From Serinus canaria (taxonomy: Eukaryota > Chordata > Aves > Passeriformes > Fringillidae): a stretch of DNA of 64,000 nucleotides. The stretch is from contig NC_066329.1 in NCBI RefSeq assembly GCF_022539315.1, forward strand, positions 8,593,072 through 8,657,071. The letters are read 5' to 3'. Below the pieces are notes generated by a model. It had not been told where the DNA came from. It made no database searches and saw only the letters and a program-made list of their open reading frames with translations. How positions within the stretch are numbered: the stretch's first letter is position 1; each line of letters opens with the position of its first letter. The translations under genes and the position numbers were made by a program. Shown piece by piece: positions 1-37,700 of this stretch.

Positions 1-1966
1 AAACACATCCACAGCTGCCACTGCAGTCACCAACATTTTGTTTCCAAATACAACCTCCAAAAGAGGAAAGAGTGAGGGGAAAACTGAAATAGAGAAACCA
101 ATAACCCTCATTCCCAGCCCTACAGATGTTTATGGGAGAGAGTTATCAAGTGATGCAAGCACAAAAGCAGGTCAGGAGCTGATGGGCAGGGACTGAAGTG
201 TCCCTCACTGCCCACTCCAAGGCAGGGCACTGCCATGCCTCAATCAGAGACAAAGAACCCCTATGATAAAGTCACCCCATTAAACAGTAATTAAATCATT
301 TGAATGAGTAGGTATCAAGGTGCCTTTAGAGACTAAAAGGGAGAATCTGTGCCAGGCTCTCCTATGCATGCAGTCAAAGCTTGCTTTCTCCTCCCCTCCA
401 TTTTCTTCTGAACACACAAATATTTATTTGCTTTCATCCTAACAGTCCTTTTCTCCTCTCAAACAAAGATACCAGCATTGATGACAAGTGGATGCAGCCA
501 GTAAACAGAAGCCATTCAGAAGTTTCAGTGCATTTTGCAGGGGTTTATAAAAAAAGTAACATGCAAAGGAAATGAAGTCTTGCTCTAAATACAGAGGAAG
601 CTGGTGGACAGAATATAAAGCATTGGAGTGGAAGATTCTTATAGCAGCAGGGAAAAAATTACCCTGAAGGAAAAAAGTGTTCTTGGCTTTAGACAAAACC
701 AAAACATACCATTAGTTTATACTCCTGTATTTGCCCACTCTTTCCTGAAAAAAATTCAGAACTCACTTTATCCTCCCTGATGATGTAACTGCATAAACAT
801 TCCAGGTCTTGTGTGAAATCCTAAAGAGCTGTGGAACTAAAGCTCATAAAGTCCTTCACTTCATAAAATTTGCCTTATTACTTGAGCATAAATTTCCCTC
901 TGACTTTCTTTTGTGCTACTTGTTTTTATTTCCTTTTTATTCGTTTTTGGGGGTTGTTGGGGATTTTTCCCTTTTTTTCTTTTTTAGGGAATCAGGATAA
1001 AGGATGTCAGGCCATAAGAAGAGAGGACCAAAAAGCAAGGGGAAAAAAAAGTCTGACAAATACAATACTTTGAAAGAGTAATTTCAAGGGAGAGTCTGCT
1101 GATCTCATTCAGAGATGGAAGAAGTAGCACACAGTGTGACTAACAAAAAAAAAATACACTGAGTCTATATGAATTCCAGCTATGGATGATGAAAAATATG
1201 TGAAGCAATTCTGAAGCAACAGGAGTAAGGCTGTGGTGAATTCTCCACCATTCAAAAAAAAAAAAAAAAAAAAAAAAACAAAAAAAAATCAGAGAATGCA
1301 GCTCACAAAGGATATGCTGCAGCTCATCCAGAAGTTATGGCATTAAGTACAGGGTGGAGCTTTACAGGGCTGTGTTATATTTGGAGGGGTTTGGATCTGA
1401 TGAACATAAACATTTCAGGCTGGAAGAGACTGCTGTGAGATGGCAGATAAGAACCTTTTGATATTATCCTACTTAACTGCTCTGAAAACCAAGTTGATTT
1501 AGCTGCAATACACTGCTTACCACCAAATCATCCTGAACATTAACTTGCAATTACAATCTCTCTTATAGTCCTTCTATACCCAACAAAATTATAATTATAA
1601 ATTATACACTGACTACAGTTGTAAATAGAAACTGATTTTCTCAGTGTAGGCCTAAAAAAACCCCACTGCTTTAACTGATTCATGGTAATTTTCTCAATAA
1701 GTGACCCTTCTTAGGCTCCTATAACTGGGAAATACATTTTAATGAGAGACAGCCCAGAGAAGAGTCACATTCTAGTAACACAACCAGAATTACAACATAT
1801 ACAGCACAACACTGTCAAGGTGTAAGCCAGACCTTGATGGGGCAGGATTTATGGGATTGGTTGATATTAGAGATGACAGAAGCCTTAGAGTAACCAGATT
1901 AGCAGGGAAAAATAAGAGATTTAAAAAGCAGGAGAGAGTCATAAACACCAAATCTAAGCAACTCAC
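1..1966 (-). other. ULK1: ULK1 intron 8, partial
   Basis: No reading frame here matches the expected next ULK1 segment (SSPQDLRLFYEKN-like), so the region is read as intron. It has a poly-A tract at 1254-1288 and is otherwise unremarkable. Confidence 0.8.
1254..1288. repeat. Poly-A tract
   Basis: Nearly pure adenine run of about 35 bases with one C, in ULK1 intron 8. On the transcribed minus strand this is a poly-U run. No flanking SINE or LINE body was recognised. Confidence 0.9.
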
Positions 1967-28830
<26,864 letters not shown>

Positions 28831-29289
28831 GGCGCTGCGCCGGGGGGTCCCGGGGGCCGGCGGCGAGGCTGCGGCCGGGACGGCTTCAGAGCTGCAAAGG
28901 GACGAGGAGGAGGAGGAGGATGGCGGTGATGAAGCAGCTGCCTTTAAAGAAAATTAAACCTCTCCCAATCCAAACACGACGGGGGTAACCCCCGCCACCG
29001 CCCCCCTCGGAGCGGTCGGGAGCCGGAGCAGCCCCGCTCCCGCCGGCCCCGGCAGCTCCGCGCCGGGCTGCGCTGCCCACCTCGCCCTCGTCCATGGGCT
29101 GCCTCTTCCTGCCGAGCGGCCGGGAGCCGGGCATTGTCAGCGGCCGGGGCGAAGCTGGCTCCTCAGCAGCGGGCCTCCCCCATCTCCTCCTCGGGCCGGG
29201 CCGGCGCGGCTCCTCGGGCCCCGCTTCAGGCGGGGCTCCCCATGCCGAGCCCCGGCCCCCCCGCCGGCAGGCGCGGCTTCGCCGAGAGT

Positions 29290-29365
29290 CCACCTTAAGC
29301 GCGATCCACCTTAACGCCCGGTCCGCCTCACGGCAGCGCTCCACCTTAAGCGCGATCCACCTTAA
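29290..29365. repeat. 25-bp direct repeat in the ULK1 upstream region
   Basis: Two identical 25-base copies at 29290-29314 and 29341-29365. Each contains CCACCTTAAGCGCGATCC and ends in a second CCACCTTAA, so each copy is itself a half-repeat. CTTAAG palindromes occur within them. Confidence 0.9.
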
Positions 29366-29693
29366 GGGCCGCCCGCGCCCCCGGCTGTGAGCGCTGGCGG
29401 GGCCGGGGTCGCGGGGCCGGGGTCGCTCCGCGGGAGCCGCCGCTCGCTCGGCCGGGGCCGGACAAAGCTGTGCGGAGCGGAGCGGGCGCGCCGGGCGGCG
29501 CAGGCGCGATGCGCGGCGGGGGAGGCGGCGGGCAGGCGGGCGGGCAGGCAGGCAGAGCGGCGGCGGCGGCGGTGGCACCTGAGGCGGAGCGGCCGGGCCC
29601 GGCACATTTAAAGGCGCCGCCTGCCGCCCGCCTGAGTCAGCGCCGCGCTGCCGGGCCGGGAGGGCTCCTGGCAGCCACCCGGCCTTTGGGAGG

Positions 29694-30070
29694 TCACACA
29701 ATCATGGGATGTTCTGAGTTGGAAGGGACACACAACGATATTGAAGTGCGGCTCCTGGCCCTGCACAGCAGAGCCCCAAGAATCCCACCACGTGCTGAGA
29801 GCATTGTCCAAATGCTTCTTGAGCTCTACCAGGCTCGGTGGTCACCACTTCTCCAGGCAGCCTGTTCCAGTGTCCAGTCACCTTCTAGCAAAGAACCTTT
29901 TCCCAATATCCATCCTTAACCTCCCCTGACACAGCTTCAGGCCATCCCCTTGGGATCTGTCGCTGTCACCGCAGATCAGTGCCTGCCCTTTCACTTCCCT
30001 TCCCAACCCCACAGTTGTACACCACAATAAGGTCTCTTGCCCATCTCCTCCAGGCTGAACAGACCAACTG
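29694..30070 (-). mobile_element. CR1 LINE 3' fragment
   Basis: Reads as the reverse complement of an avian CR1 3' end. Recognisable segments are GAGTTGGAAGGGAC, CTCCTGGCCCTGCACA, CACAGCTTCAGGCCATCC, CTGTCGCTGTCACCGCAG and CTCCAGGCTGAACAGACC. The CR1 tail lies at the left, against the ULK1 CpG island. It is 5'-truncated with no intact reverse transcriptase, as is usual for CR1. Subfamily not determined. Confidence 0.85.
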
Positions 30071-33000
30071 ATGTTTCAAACAATTAAACAAATGGTTCTG
30101 GTTGGGTGAAATTCACCCCAGAAACTGTAAACAGTCCAGGTGGACCCAGTCCCAGCATCCCCAGCACCCCTTCCTCTCTCCCAGCATAGCCCACCTCCTC
30201 CTCCACAGGCTCTGGCCCTTCTCCACCCGCTCCTGTGCCAGGACACCACGGCTCCTTCTTGGGGAGCCAGCCAGGCCTCCAGAAGTGCCCGAGGGTGCCT
30301 CCATGGAGCTCTCCTCTGACAGATTCTTCCTGATGTCCTGCTCCAGAGCTTGGCATGGAATCACTGTTGCGATAAGAAACCTTTCCTGGCCGGAGCCTGG
30401 TGTGCGGTTTGGCCATTCCATCTCTTGCTGTGCAGTGACCCACAAGCTCTGCCCTGTGGGTGTGGGCTCACAGGTCATTCCCTCCGTGGTGGGAACCTCT
30501 CACACGTTTGTCCCATCCTCTGCCCCAAGCTGCCCAAATCCACCAGCCCTGGCAGCACCCACACCGCTTGCGCACTGGCTCCTGTTTGTACACTTATCAC
30601 AGCTGCAGGGAAAACAACGCTCCTCGTGGGCAGCACCGCTGCTCGCACGCTCTGCCTGAAGTTTGTTTGTTACCCAACTGCGTGGTATCGACCCAGCTAT
30701 CGACCTGAGCCAGCGCTGCACTTCCAAACACGCAGTGCCAGGATGATGCCAGCTCTGCAGACACCCAGCACACAGGGTGCTCAATGTTGTGACGTTGGGT
30801 GGCTGCAGTTATCACCATTCTCGGCACAAGCTGGGCACAAAAAGCACTTCACAGCATCAGGACGTGTTATCTGCACAAAGGCAGTGGCTGTCTGATATGC
30901 TATCTGGCCCATAGGTTGTTGTCCTTGGTTCCTACATAACTGGTGTTCAGGTACCTTCCTCCACTCTAAATTTTAGTTGGAAAATGACAATGTGTACTAA
31001 GAAGTAGCAGTGCCTGGCTGGTAGGGATTGGCATCTCAAATTCCAGCAGTTTAGTGCTTGTTGGGAACTATGAAAGTGACAAGGATATTCTTCAATGGGA
31101 ATCTGAAAACTGTCTCCTTTGAAGTAACCCTTAAACCAAAACAAGAGGAGAGCACCTTTGTAATTTCAGCAGAAGTTAATTTTAGAACTCCTTTAAAAAA
31201 ACATACAATATATTTAGCTACTTGTTTTCTTTCAGATTTCTGTATCATCCACATCTACAATTTCGGGCCTTTGTCAATGATCATAAGGGGTTAATTTAAA
31301 AACGCAGAAACCAGTAGAAATATCAAACATCATCAAACTTTAAAAGAAAAATGGTACTTGGAAAATGACAGACTTGGGAATTAATTTTACCCCTTGTTAA
31401 AAGCCGCTGTCTCTAATGCAGAAGGTAATAGTTGAAAAAGTTTAAGGCAGGAAGTGAAGAAAATGTTTTGAAACTATTTAGATGATTTCTAAGCAGGCAA
31501 AATCTTGTATGTGCCTTGGCTGGAAAGCAGCCAGAGCACTCTGGTTAGCAAGTGCACTCTTGTAAGAGCTGTGGTAAAATCTGCAGTGCCCACAGGTGTT
31601 TCTGCCTTTCCTTCCCCAGCACAGAAAAGACGTTCAGTCCTGGGTTAAGGAGGAAGTTGATATGACTGCTGTTCAATTAGAGGCCAAAATATCCCACTGA
31701 TGAATGTCCTTTGTTCTGTACTGAGTGTGCTTATTTGTTCCTTCACGTGCTGCTGGTTGTGAAAAAAAAAAGTTAAACGTAAGTTAGATTTGACTAAACG
31801 TGGGTCCTAAGGCAGCTCTTTGCATGCAGCTGTTTACAGAGCCAGGTGGCAAAGTCAACCTCCTCTCTGCTGACATTTTGGTTTTGTTTTAGGCAAATTT
31901 GTTTTGTTCTTAAGCAGGCTCACTGGGTAGCTTTCTAATGAGCAAAAGGGACTTCAAGATAGCAGAAAAAAAGTCTGTACTAGGATCAGGACCAATTTGC
32001 ACTGGATGCCATGGGCACATGAGGCATCACATGCACTTTAAATGATCAGTTAAACATTTGTAGCAATTAAACATCTTTCAATTGTGTGTCTTCCAAAAAA
32101 AAAAAAAATCTTGGTGAAAGTATTTTGAACTTCTACAAAAATTTAAAAACTTCCCCCAGGACCACTAATAAAATGTAATGCCCCTTGACAGCAAATATGG
32201 GTTTGAGATGTTTGGAGTGCACTCTGCAGACACATTTGTTCATTTTGGAACAAAGAGGGCTGAAAAACTTTTTAATTAAATGTAGGATTCTTCAATTATT
32301 TTTTTTCCTGTGGTTTGCTGATTAAAAGCTTGTGTTGTATCAATTCTTCCCTGATGTCCAGAATTCAGTGAGAGTATGTTTGGGCCAACATCCAACACAT
32401 GCAAATTCTGTTCTCCTCCCACAGTCTCCCATTTGCTAATCATGAAAGCACTACTGCCAGCACGTATTCAACTACTTCCTCAGATGGAGGCATTAATCTT
32501 TGAGGGGACAGAGTAGAGAGTTCAATTTACTAATGCAAAACATCAGCGGGGGAAGATCTACTGCTGAGATTTACAATGGGTGGAGAATAATATAAGCATA
32601 CAATACACCCACTGTGGGAAGCCTTGGAATATTGTCTTGAAAGTCTCTTTTTAATTTAATGCAATTTTATTCTTTTTTTCTCATTTAAATGTAAAGGAAA
32701 GCAATGGTCAAGTGATATCCTGATGCCTCAAGTAATGCTCTTTTCCAATACCATGTTTTAATCAGGAGTCATAAATATGGCTGTTTCTACCTCCTGTAAT
32801 CCAAGAGTGCCATCCTTACCTCTTGGCACAATGTAATTATCTCTGAGCTGGGGAATTAGTTAAAGCTTCAGAAGTGTGAGGGAATTATGTAAGCAAACTC
32901 AGAGTATAGATTTATAATAAAGACAGAATAAAGATTTCCATTAGGAAATTTCCATCTTGTCATTATGCTTTTCTAGACAGTTCCATCTTCTTAATACAAG

Positions 33001-35400
33001 CACTTCTGTGGGCCAGCCAGCCATCTGTCCTAAGATCTTGTCTTTGCTTTTCTAGTTCAGCAGCTCCAGCCTGGTGTTCCTCTAGGTGCCCAGTGAGAGA
33101 TCAGAAGCTTCCCAGCAGCCACCCATGAAGCTGAACCCCTGTGTCTGAAAGGCGTGGGGCAATCCTTGCCCAGACACCATCACAAAGAACAAGTTCTTTC
33201 CCTTGCTGTGTATCTCTGGTTTCAACTCAGACTTCTGCTCGATACAGAGAGACTCTCCAAGGCCTTCCTGTGTAATCTTTTCATTACAGCAACTGCCCCA
33301 GGGACACAAGCACTAGGGGACAGGACAGCAAATCAATATTTCTGGAGGAAGTGCTGGATTATGAGGCTTGGGCATGAGCAAGATGTGATTGAACATGTTA
33401 CTGCACATGGGCTGAGCCTTATAATTGGTCCCACATCTCCTCTTTGTGTGAAATGAGCACTGAAGCCTGAAGATGAGCTTTAATATGTGCTGTAGCTCAG
33501 TTGTAGGTGTGCTGCTGCTGGGTTATTATTTTCCTCACAGAAATATGTGCTCAAAAGTGGATACTCCACAGCTAAAGAAGATGGACAGAGTAGCACAGGA
33601 GGAAAGATCAGAGTTTGAGTTTCAGAGTACATCTGGATGAAAAGCAGACTCTGTATTCTTGTGGATTCAAAATCTGATGCAAATTCAGACATGTTGAGGC
33701 AGTTACACATCCGCTTTCCACAAACAGACCAATGGCTGAGCATAATCACAGTATCTGGGCAGAGCCAACACTAACCTGAAAGCTGGAATTTTTGCCAGGT
33801 TCATCAGGAAGAAGTGAAGGTACTGAATATGCTTGGCTGAAGATCAGTTTGGTGGAAGAAATACGTGGAAGGTCTACAAATATCTGTAAATTGAAAAGGT
33901 AAATATTAGCCTGGCATTAATGAATGGAAGGGAAGAAGGGAAGCTATAGGCTGAATTTAATGGAAAATTAAAATTATGTTGTTTAATCATACTGGTTTTT
34001 GATGTCTGCTAGCAGGCTGGATTCTGGCTCAGTTACAGTAAGGATAAGACAGAGATTACAGTACAACTGCACCAAATTCACCAGGATAAGCCAGTTTTGA
34101 ACACTGCCTTGTTGTGTTGCATTCCTACAGGAGCTGAAGGAGTAGATTAATCTGGAACTCTGAAAACATCTGCAGATTTACAGCAGCAGTAGAAGTTGTG
34201 TCAAGAGAGTTGTTCATACCTCACCAGAGACCTGCAGAAACATAATTCCAGCTCTGGTAAAATGCTTTTGTCTTAGGAAAGGAGTGATCCTCCACCCAAA
34301 ACATCAGCCTGGATCAGTGAAATGAGACACTGAATTAAGTGATGGAGTCTGCAATCTGCTCCCTAACTTTCACGGACAGCTCCCTGCATCACACACAGAG
34401 CAGAGTTTAAAACATTTAGGTGACATTCAAACATGGGATAGCACTGGTGGGAGATCTTAATATTTGAAGTATTAGAGCACTGAGGTTATTCAAATAACTG
34501 CTGGAGCAGTGTGGCACTTAGCATGGCAGGAGAGGGAGAGTCGCTTTCCATGTGCTTCCCTAGCCCTGTCATATTACATTCTGGATTTATTTATTCTGTG
34601 AGCCACTCTGTTGATTAATAGTGCTGAGAGATTTAACTAGCCACTGAATTATCCTGGCAGGCCAGGTCTGAGATGTTTTATTACTCCCCTCCCTGCACAT
34701 ACACACCAGCTTACTGAACAGACATTGTGAATTATTGAAGGTGGCATTTTCATGTACTCAGCAAGGTGCTCTGGCAAGGGCCTTCCTGGGTTCCCGTGGC
34801 ATTTTAGTATCAAATGCATTTCAGCTACTGGCAGAGGGCTCTGGGCACTAAAGGCTGTGCTCAGTGTTCAAATCTGTTAGTGCTCACATCAAGGATCATT
34901 ACCTAACCTGCCTGCCAAGCAGCTGATTATATTAAAATGAAGTTTGCCAATAAATAAGAGTCTGCAAATCCACCCAGAGCAGTCTGTTTTCAGGCTAATT
35001 GGAAGCTATTTTTTGCCAGAACAAGTACTGCTTGTCCATAAATCAGCAGGTTTCATCGTGCAGTTCCTTACAAGGTGTTGTCTCTGTCCTGGCTGGGAAC
35101 AGACCCACTCTCACCATCCTCAGCTTCCCTCCACAGCCACACACACACTTTGGTGTGTGCCATCCATGGGGTCCCTCGTGTCAGTCCTGGTGAGGCCAAG
35201 GTTTGCTCAGGGTGGGATATGGACCTCACTTTAGCCTGGGCTCTGGGATCCCCTCCAATGTCCATTCAAGTCAGCAGGTTCCTCTGCAGCAGCTCCAACA
35301 CTCTCCAGCACCAGCTCCTGCTTCTGTGGCCTCTGCATGACTAATGCAGGGGAAGGGAGGGCTTAAGGACCCTTTCTTTTCTCTAGCAGAGAGCTGCAAT
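30071..35400. other. Intergenic region, no gene recognised
   Basis: No exon with a known-family match was seen on either strand. Open frames near 30102-30895 are GC-moderate sequence without recognisable domains. A/T-rich DNA predominates from about 31000. Confidence 0.7.
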
Positions 35401-35401
35401 T

Positions 35402-35508
35402 CATGGTCAGAAAGCCCTTCAGCCCAATAAACTCTTTCAGCCCAATAAACTCTTTCCAAAGAGCCATGGTCAGAAAGCCCTTCAGCCCAATAAACTCTTT
35501 CCAAAGCA
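35402..35508. repeat. Nested tandem duplication with three AATAAA motifs
   Basis: A segment starting CATGGTCAGAAAGCCCTT occurs at 35402 and again at 35465. In the first copy an 18-base unit (CAGCCCAATAAACTCTTT) is itself doubled (35420-35437 and 35438-35455), and it recurs at 35483. This puts AATAAA at 35426, 35444 and 35489. It may be a remnant of an LTR or another polyadenylated element, but I could not assign it. Confidence 0.85.
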
Positions 35509-36179
35509 ATCCAGTTGGACAGTGGATTCACATTTGTCACCTTTGGTGTCTCTATCCTTCTCAAAAGCAGCCTTGAGACAAAAATCATCAATGAAATCTA
35601 TCATATTACAGGACTGCAATGACTTCCCAGAGAAACCTGTATCTGTCCTGTTATGAATCAGAGTCTTGGTTGCTTCTCCTTCTCTAAGAGTGGCCCATTT
35701 AAGAGCAGGTTTAACCCCCTTTCACTGCTGGATTACAGCAAAGAGCCACAGAAGAATGCAGGCTTATAGAACAGTCATTTCTTCCTCTCTGTCACGAACC
35801 TGGGAGGTCAAGGACATGCACCAGTTTAAATATAGGATTGTCAGGCATTTTCTTTGTAGCTGGGCTCTTTCTGTGGTTTGGTGCATGAGCACTGCTGCCC
35901 CAGGAGAAGTGAGGCACAGCCAGGAGCACTGCCCCTCATGGACCAGCTCATTTGGGATTCCTGACTGCTTCCAGCAAGCTTCCAGCTTTGCTTTGGGAAG
36001 GGATTGTTAATAAACTTTCCTCTTTATGACTAAGTGGCTCGGAGGTGTCTCTGTTTTCAAGCAGACCAGTAGCACATACAATTTTAAGTAGGCATTGTTC
36101 CAGCCAGGGCCTTACTCATGCAGTGTAAAGCTGGGCAGAAATGATAGCTTCCTTTATTTACAGATGTGTAAATAACAGC

Positions 36180-36370
36180 AAGGAATGGTAACAGGAGATA
36201 GGACCAGGCATAAGAAGCTTCACCAGTGATGAAGAAGCTCTCTTCCCCTGCTGCTGGGTTCAGCAGGGGAGCAGGCTGCCCAGATCACTGCTAGAGCCTC
36301 CCTGGGACAGGTTGGGCAAGCACCTGGCAGGAGTGACACAGCCAAGGACAAACTGTGTCCTTGGATAAGC
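36180..36370 (+). mobile_element. Possible old CR1-like fragment
   Basis: The phrases GAGCAGGCTGCCCAG and GGTTGGGCAAGCACCTGGCA resemble the CR1 3' untranslated region, where a truncated helper sequence precedes the tail. Divergence is high and no terminal octamer repeat was found, so the call is weak. Confidence 0.35.
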
Positions 36371-37657
36371 AAATTGTGTCATGCCTAGATCTGTCTCCTG
36401 TTCTGTGGTTTGTTTTCAGTGTTTTGGTTTTGGGCAGAGGCTGAAAATTTGCCTAAAAGCCCAGGATGAGGAATTATTCCAAAAACAGGCCTTGAAGGTT
36501 ATCATGCTACTACCACTCCTATGGATACAGAGAAAGATCACTTGAAAAAAGACAAACTCGGGTTCTTCCTCTGGACCTGTTGTCAGTTTTCTCAACTGAC
36601 AAGGGCAGGCTGCTCCCAGCAGTGTGAAAGGCTGGGAGCAGCACAGAAGCTCCCTGCAGCAAGGCTGGACACTGCTGGGTGCAGCAGCTGGGATCTGCCC
36701 CTGTGTTACAGCCCTCCAAAGCAATGATTCTTGTCTTGTGTATTTCTAGGAAACCAGAGAGACCATTCTCCCACATGAAAGCCTGCAGCCATTAGTGGCA
36801 TGCAAGAGAAGCTCTCAGTGGATCATGACAAAGATTTCTTTTGTATTTAGTGCTTTCAAACACATTTTAAAAAATTAAAATAACTTATATTAAAAAAACA
36901 ACTGCTCTGCTATGACATCATACCCACCCATACCTTTACTCCAGCACTTATAACCCCACAGCAAAGAAAGACCTAAGGACAAGGTGATAAATTGTTTGTA
37001 ATCTGATATCTGATTTTTTTTTTTTTTCTGTGTGTGTTTTTCTGGACTGAGCTCTCTGGTCCACAAATTCACAGAGCAATTTCCCAGAAATGCAGTTTAG
37101 CTGAAGCCCTTGCCTGGGACTGAAGGTCTCTAGCCTGACAAATCAGAAATGCATTTCTGAGAAGTATTTAGGTATTTCAGTCCCCTAGACTTTCCCTTAT
37201 CTGTGTGAACTACAAGGCCTTAAAAGACCTAATTTCTCATCATTATTTCTGTACTACTTTGAATTTCTGTAGCAACTAATGCAGTAATGGTTATTCCCAA
37301 TTAAAGCTCAGAAATGTACACAGCTCACCATTTGTCATTTGTCCTTTGTCAAATGCTACAAGACACCATCCCTAATAAAAGCAAATATGTGAATAAAAGC
37401 AAGAGAAAAAAGGCTGACCCTGTTTTCTTTTGAATTCTCTGTCCATCACCAATGCTCTCCCCAGAGCTGGGTACAAATCATGAGAATTGTTCTGCTAACA
37501 AGCCAGGTTAACACTACTATTTCCCAGTGGAGGGGTTTGGGTTTATTGATGCTCTGCAGTGTGGCAGGATGCATTTGTGATGTCCATCCAAGCACTGGGA
37601 AGGCACTTGGCACCAGGCAGCAGGATCTTCCAGGACTGTGATGGCTGTGGTGCTTTC

Positions 37658-37700
37658 CCATGAGTCATGAATTCATAGTCAAATATTCCATGACTCATGG
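37658..37700. repeat. 12-bp perfect inverted repeat with paired AP-1 cores
   Basis: CCATGAGTCATG (37658-37669) and its exact reverse complement (37689-37700) are separated by 19 bases. Each arm contains TGAGTCA/TGACTCA, the AP-1/MAF-type core. It may be a regulatory element, or a chance palindrome. Confidence 0.8.

Noticed and set aside
1..1966. Search for ULK1 exon 9 at the left edge
   Set aside because: No frame encodes the expected SPQDLRLFYEKN-like segment, so the exon must lie outside the window.
28886..29701. 271-codon minus-strand open frame through the ULK1 CpG island
   Set aside because: Pro/Ala/Arg-rich reading of GC-rich DNA without a domain. It overlaps the expected promoter and 5'UTR. 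Long stop-free frames are normal in such sequence.
30102..30895. Two overlapping frames of about 180 codons right of the CR1 fragment
   Set aside because: No recognised domain, no splice-consistent continuation, and they overlap in different frames.
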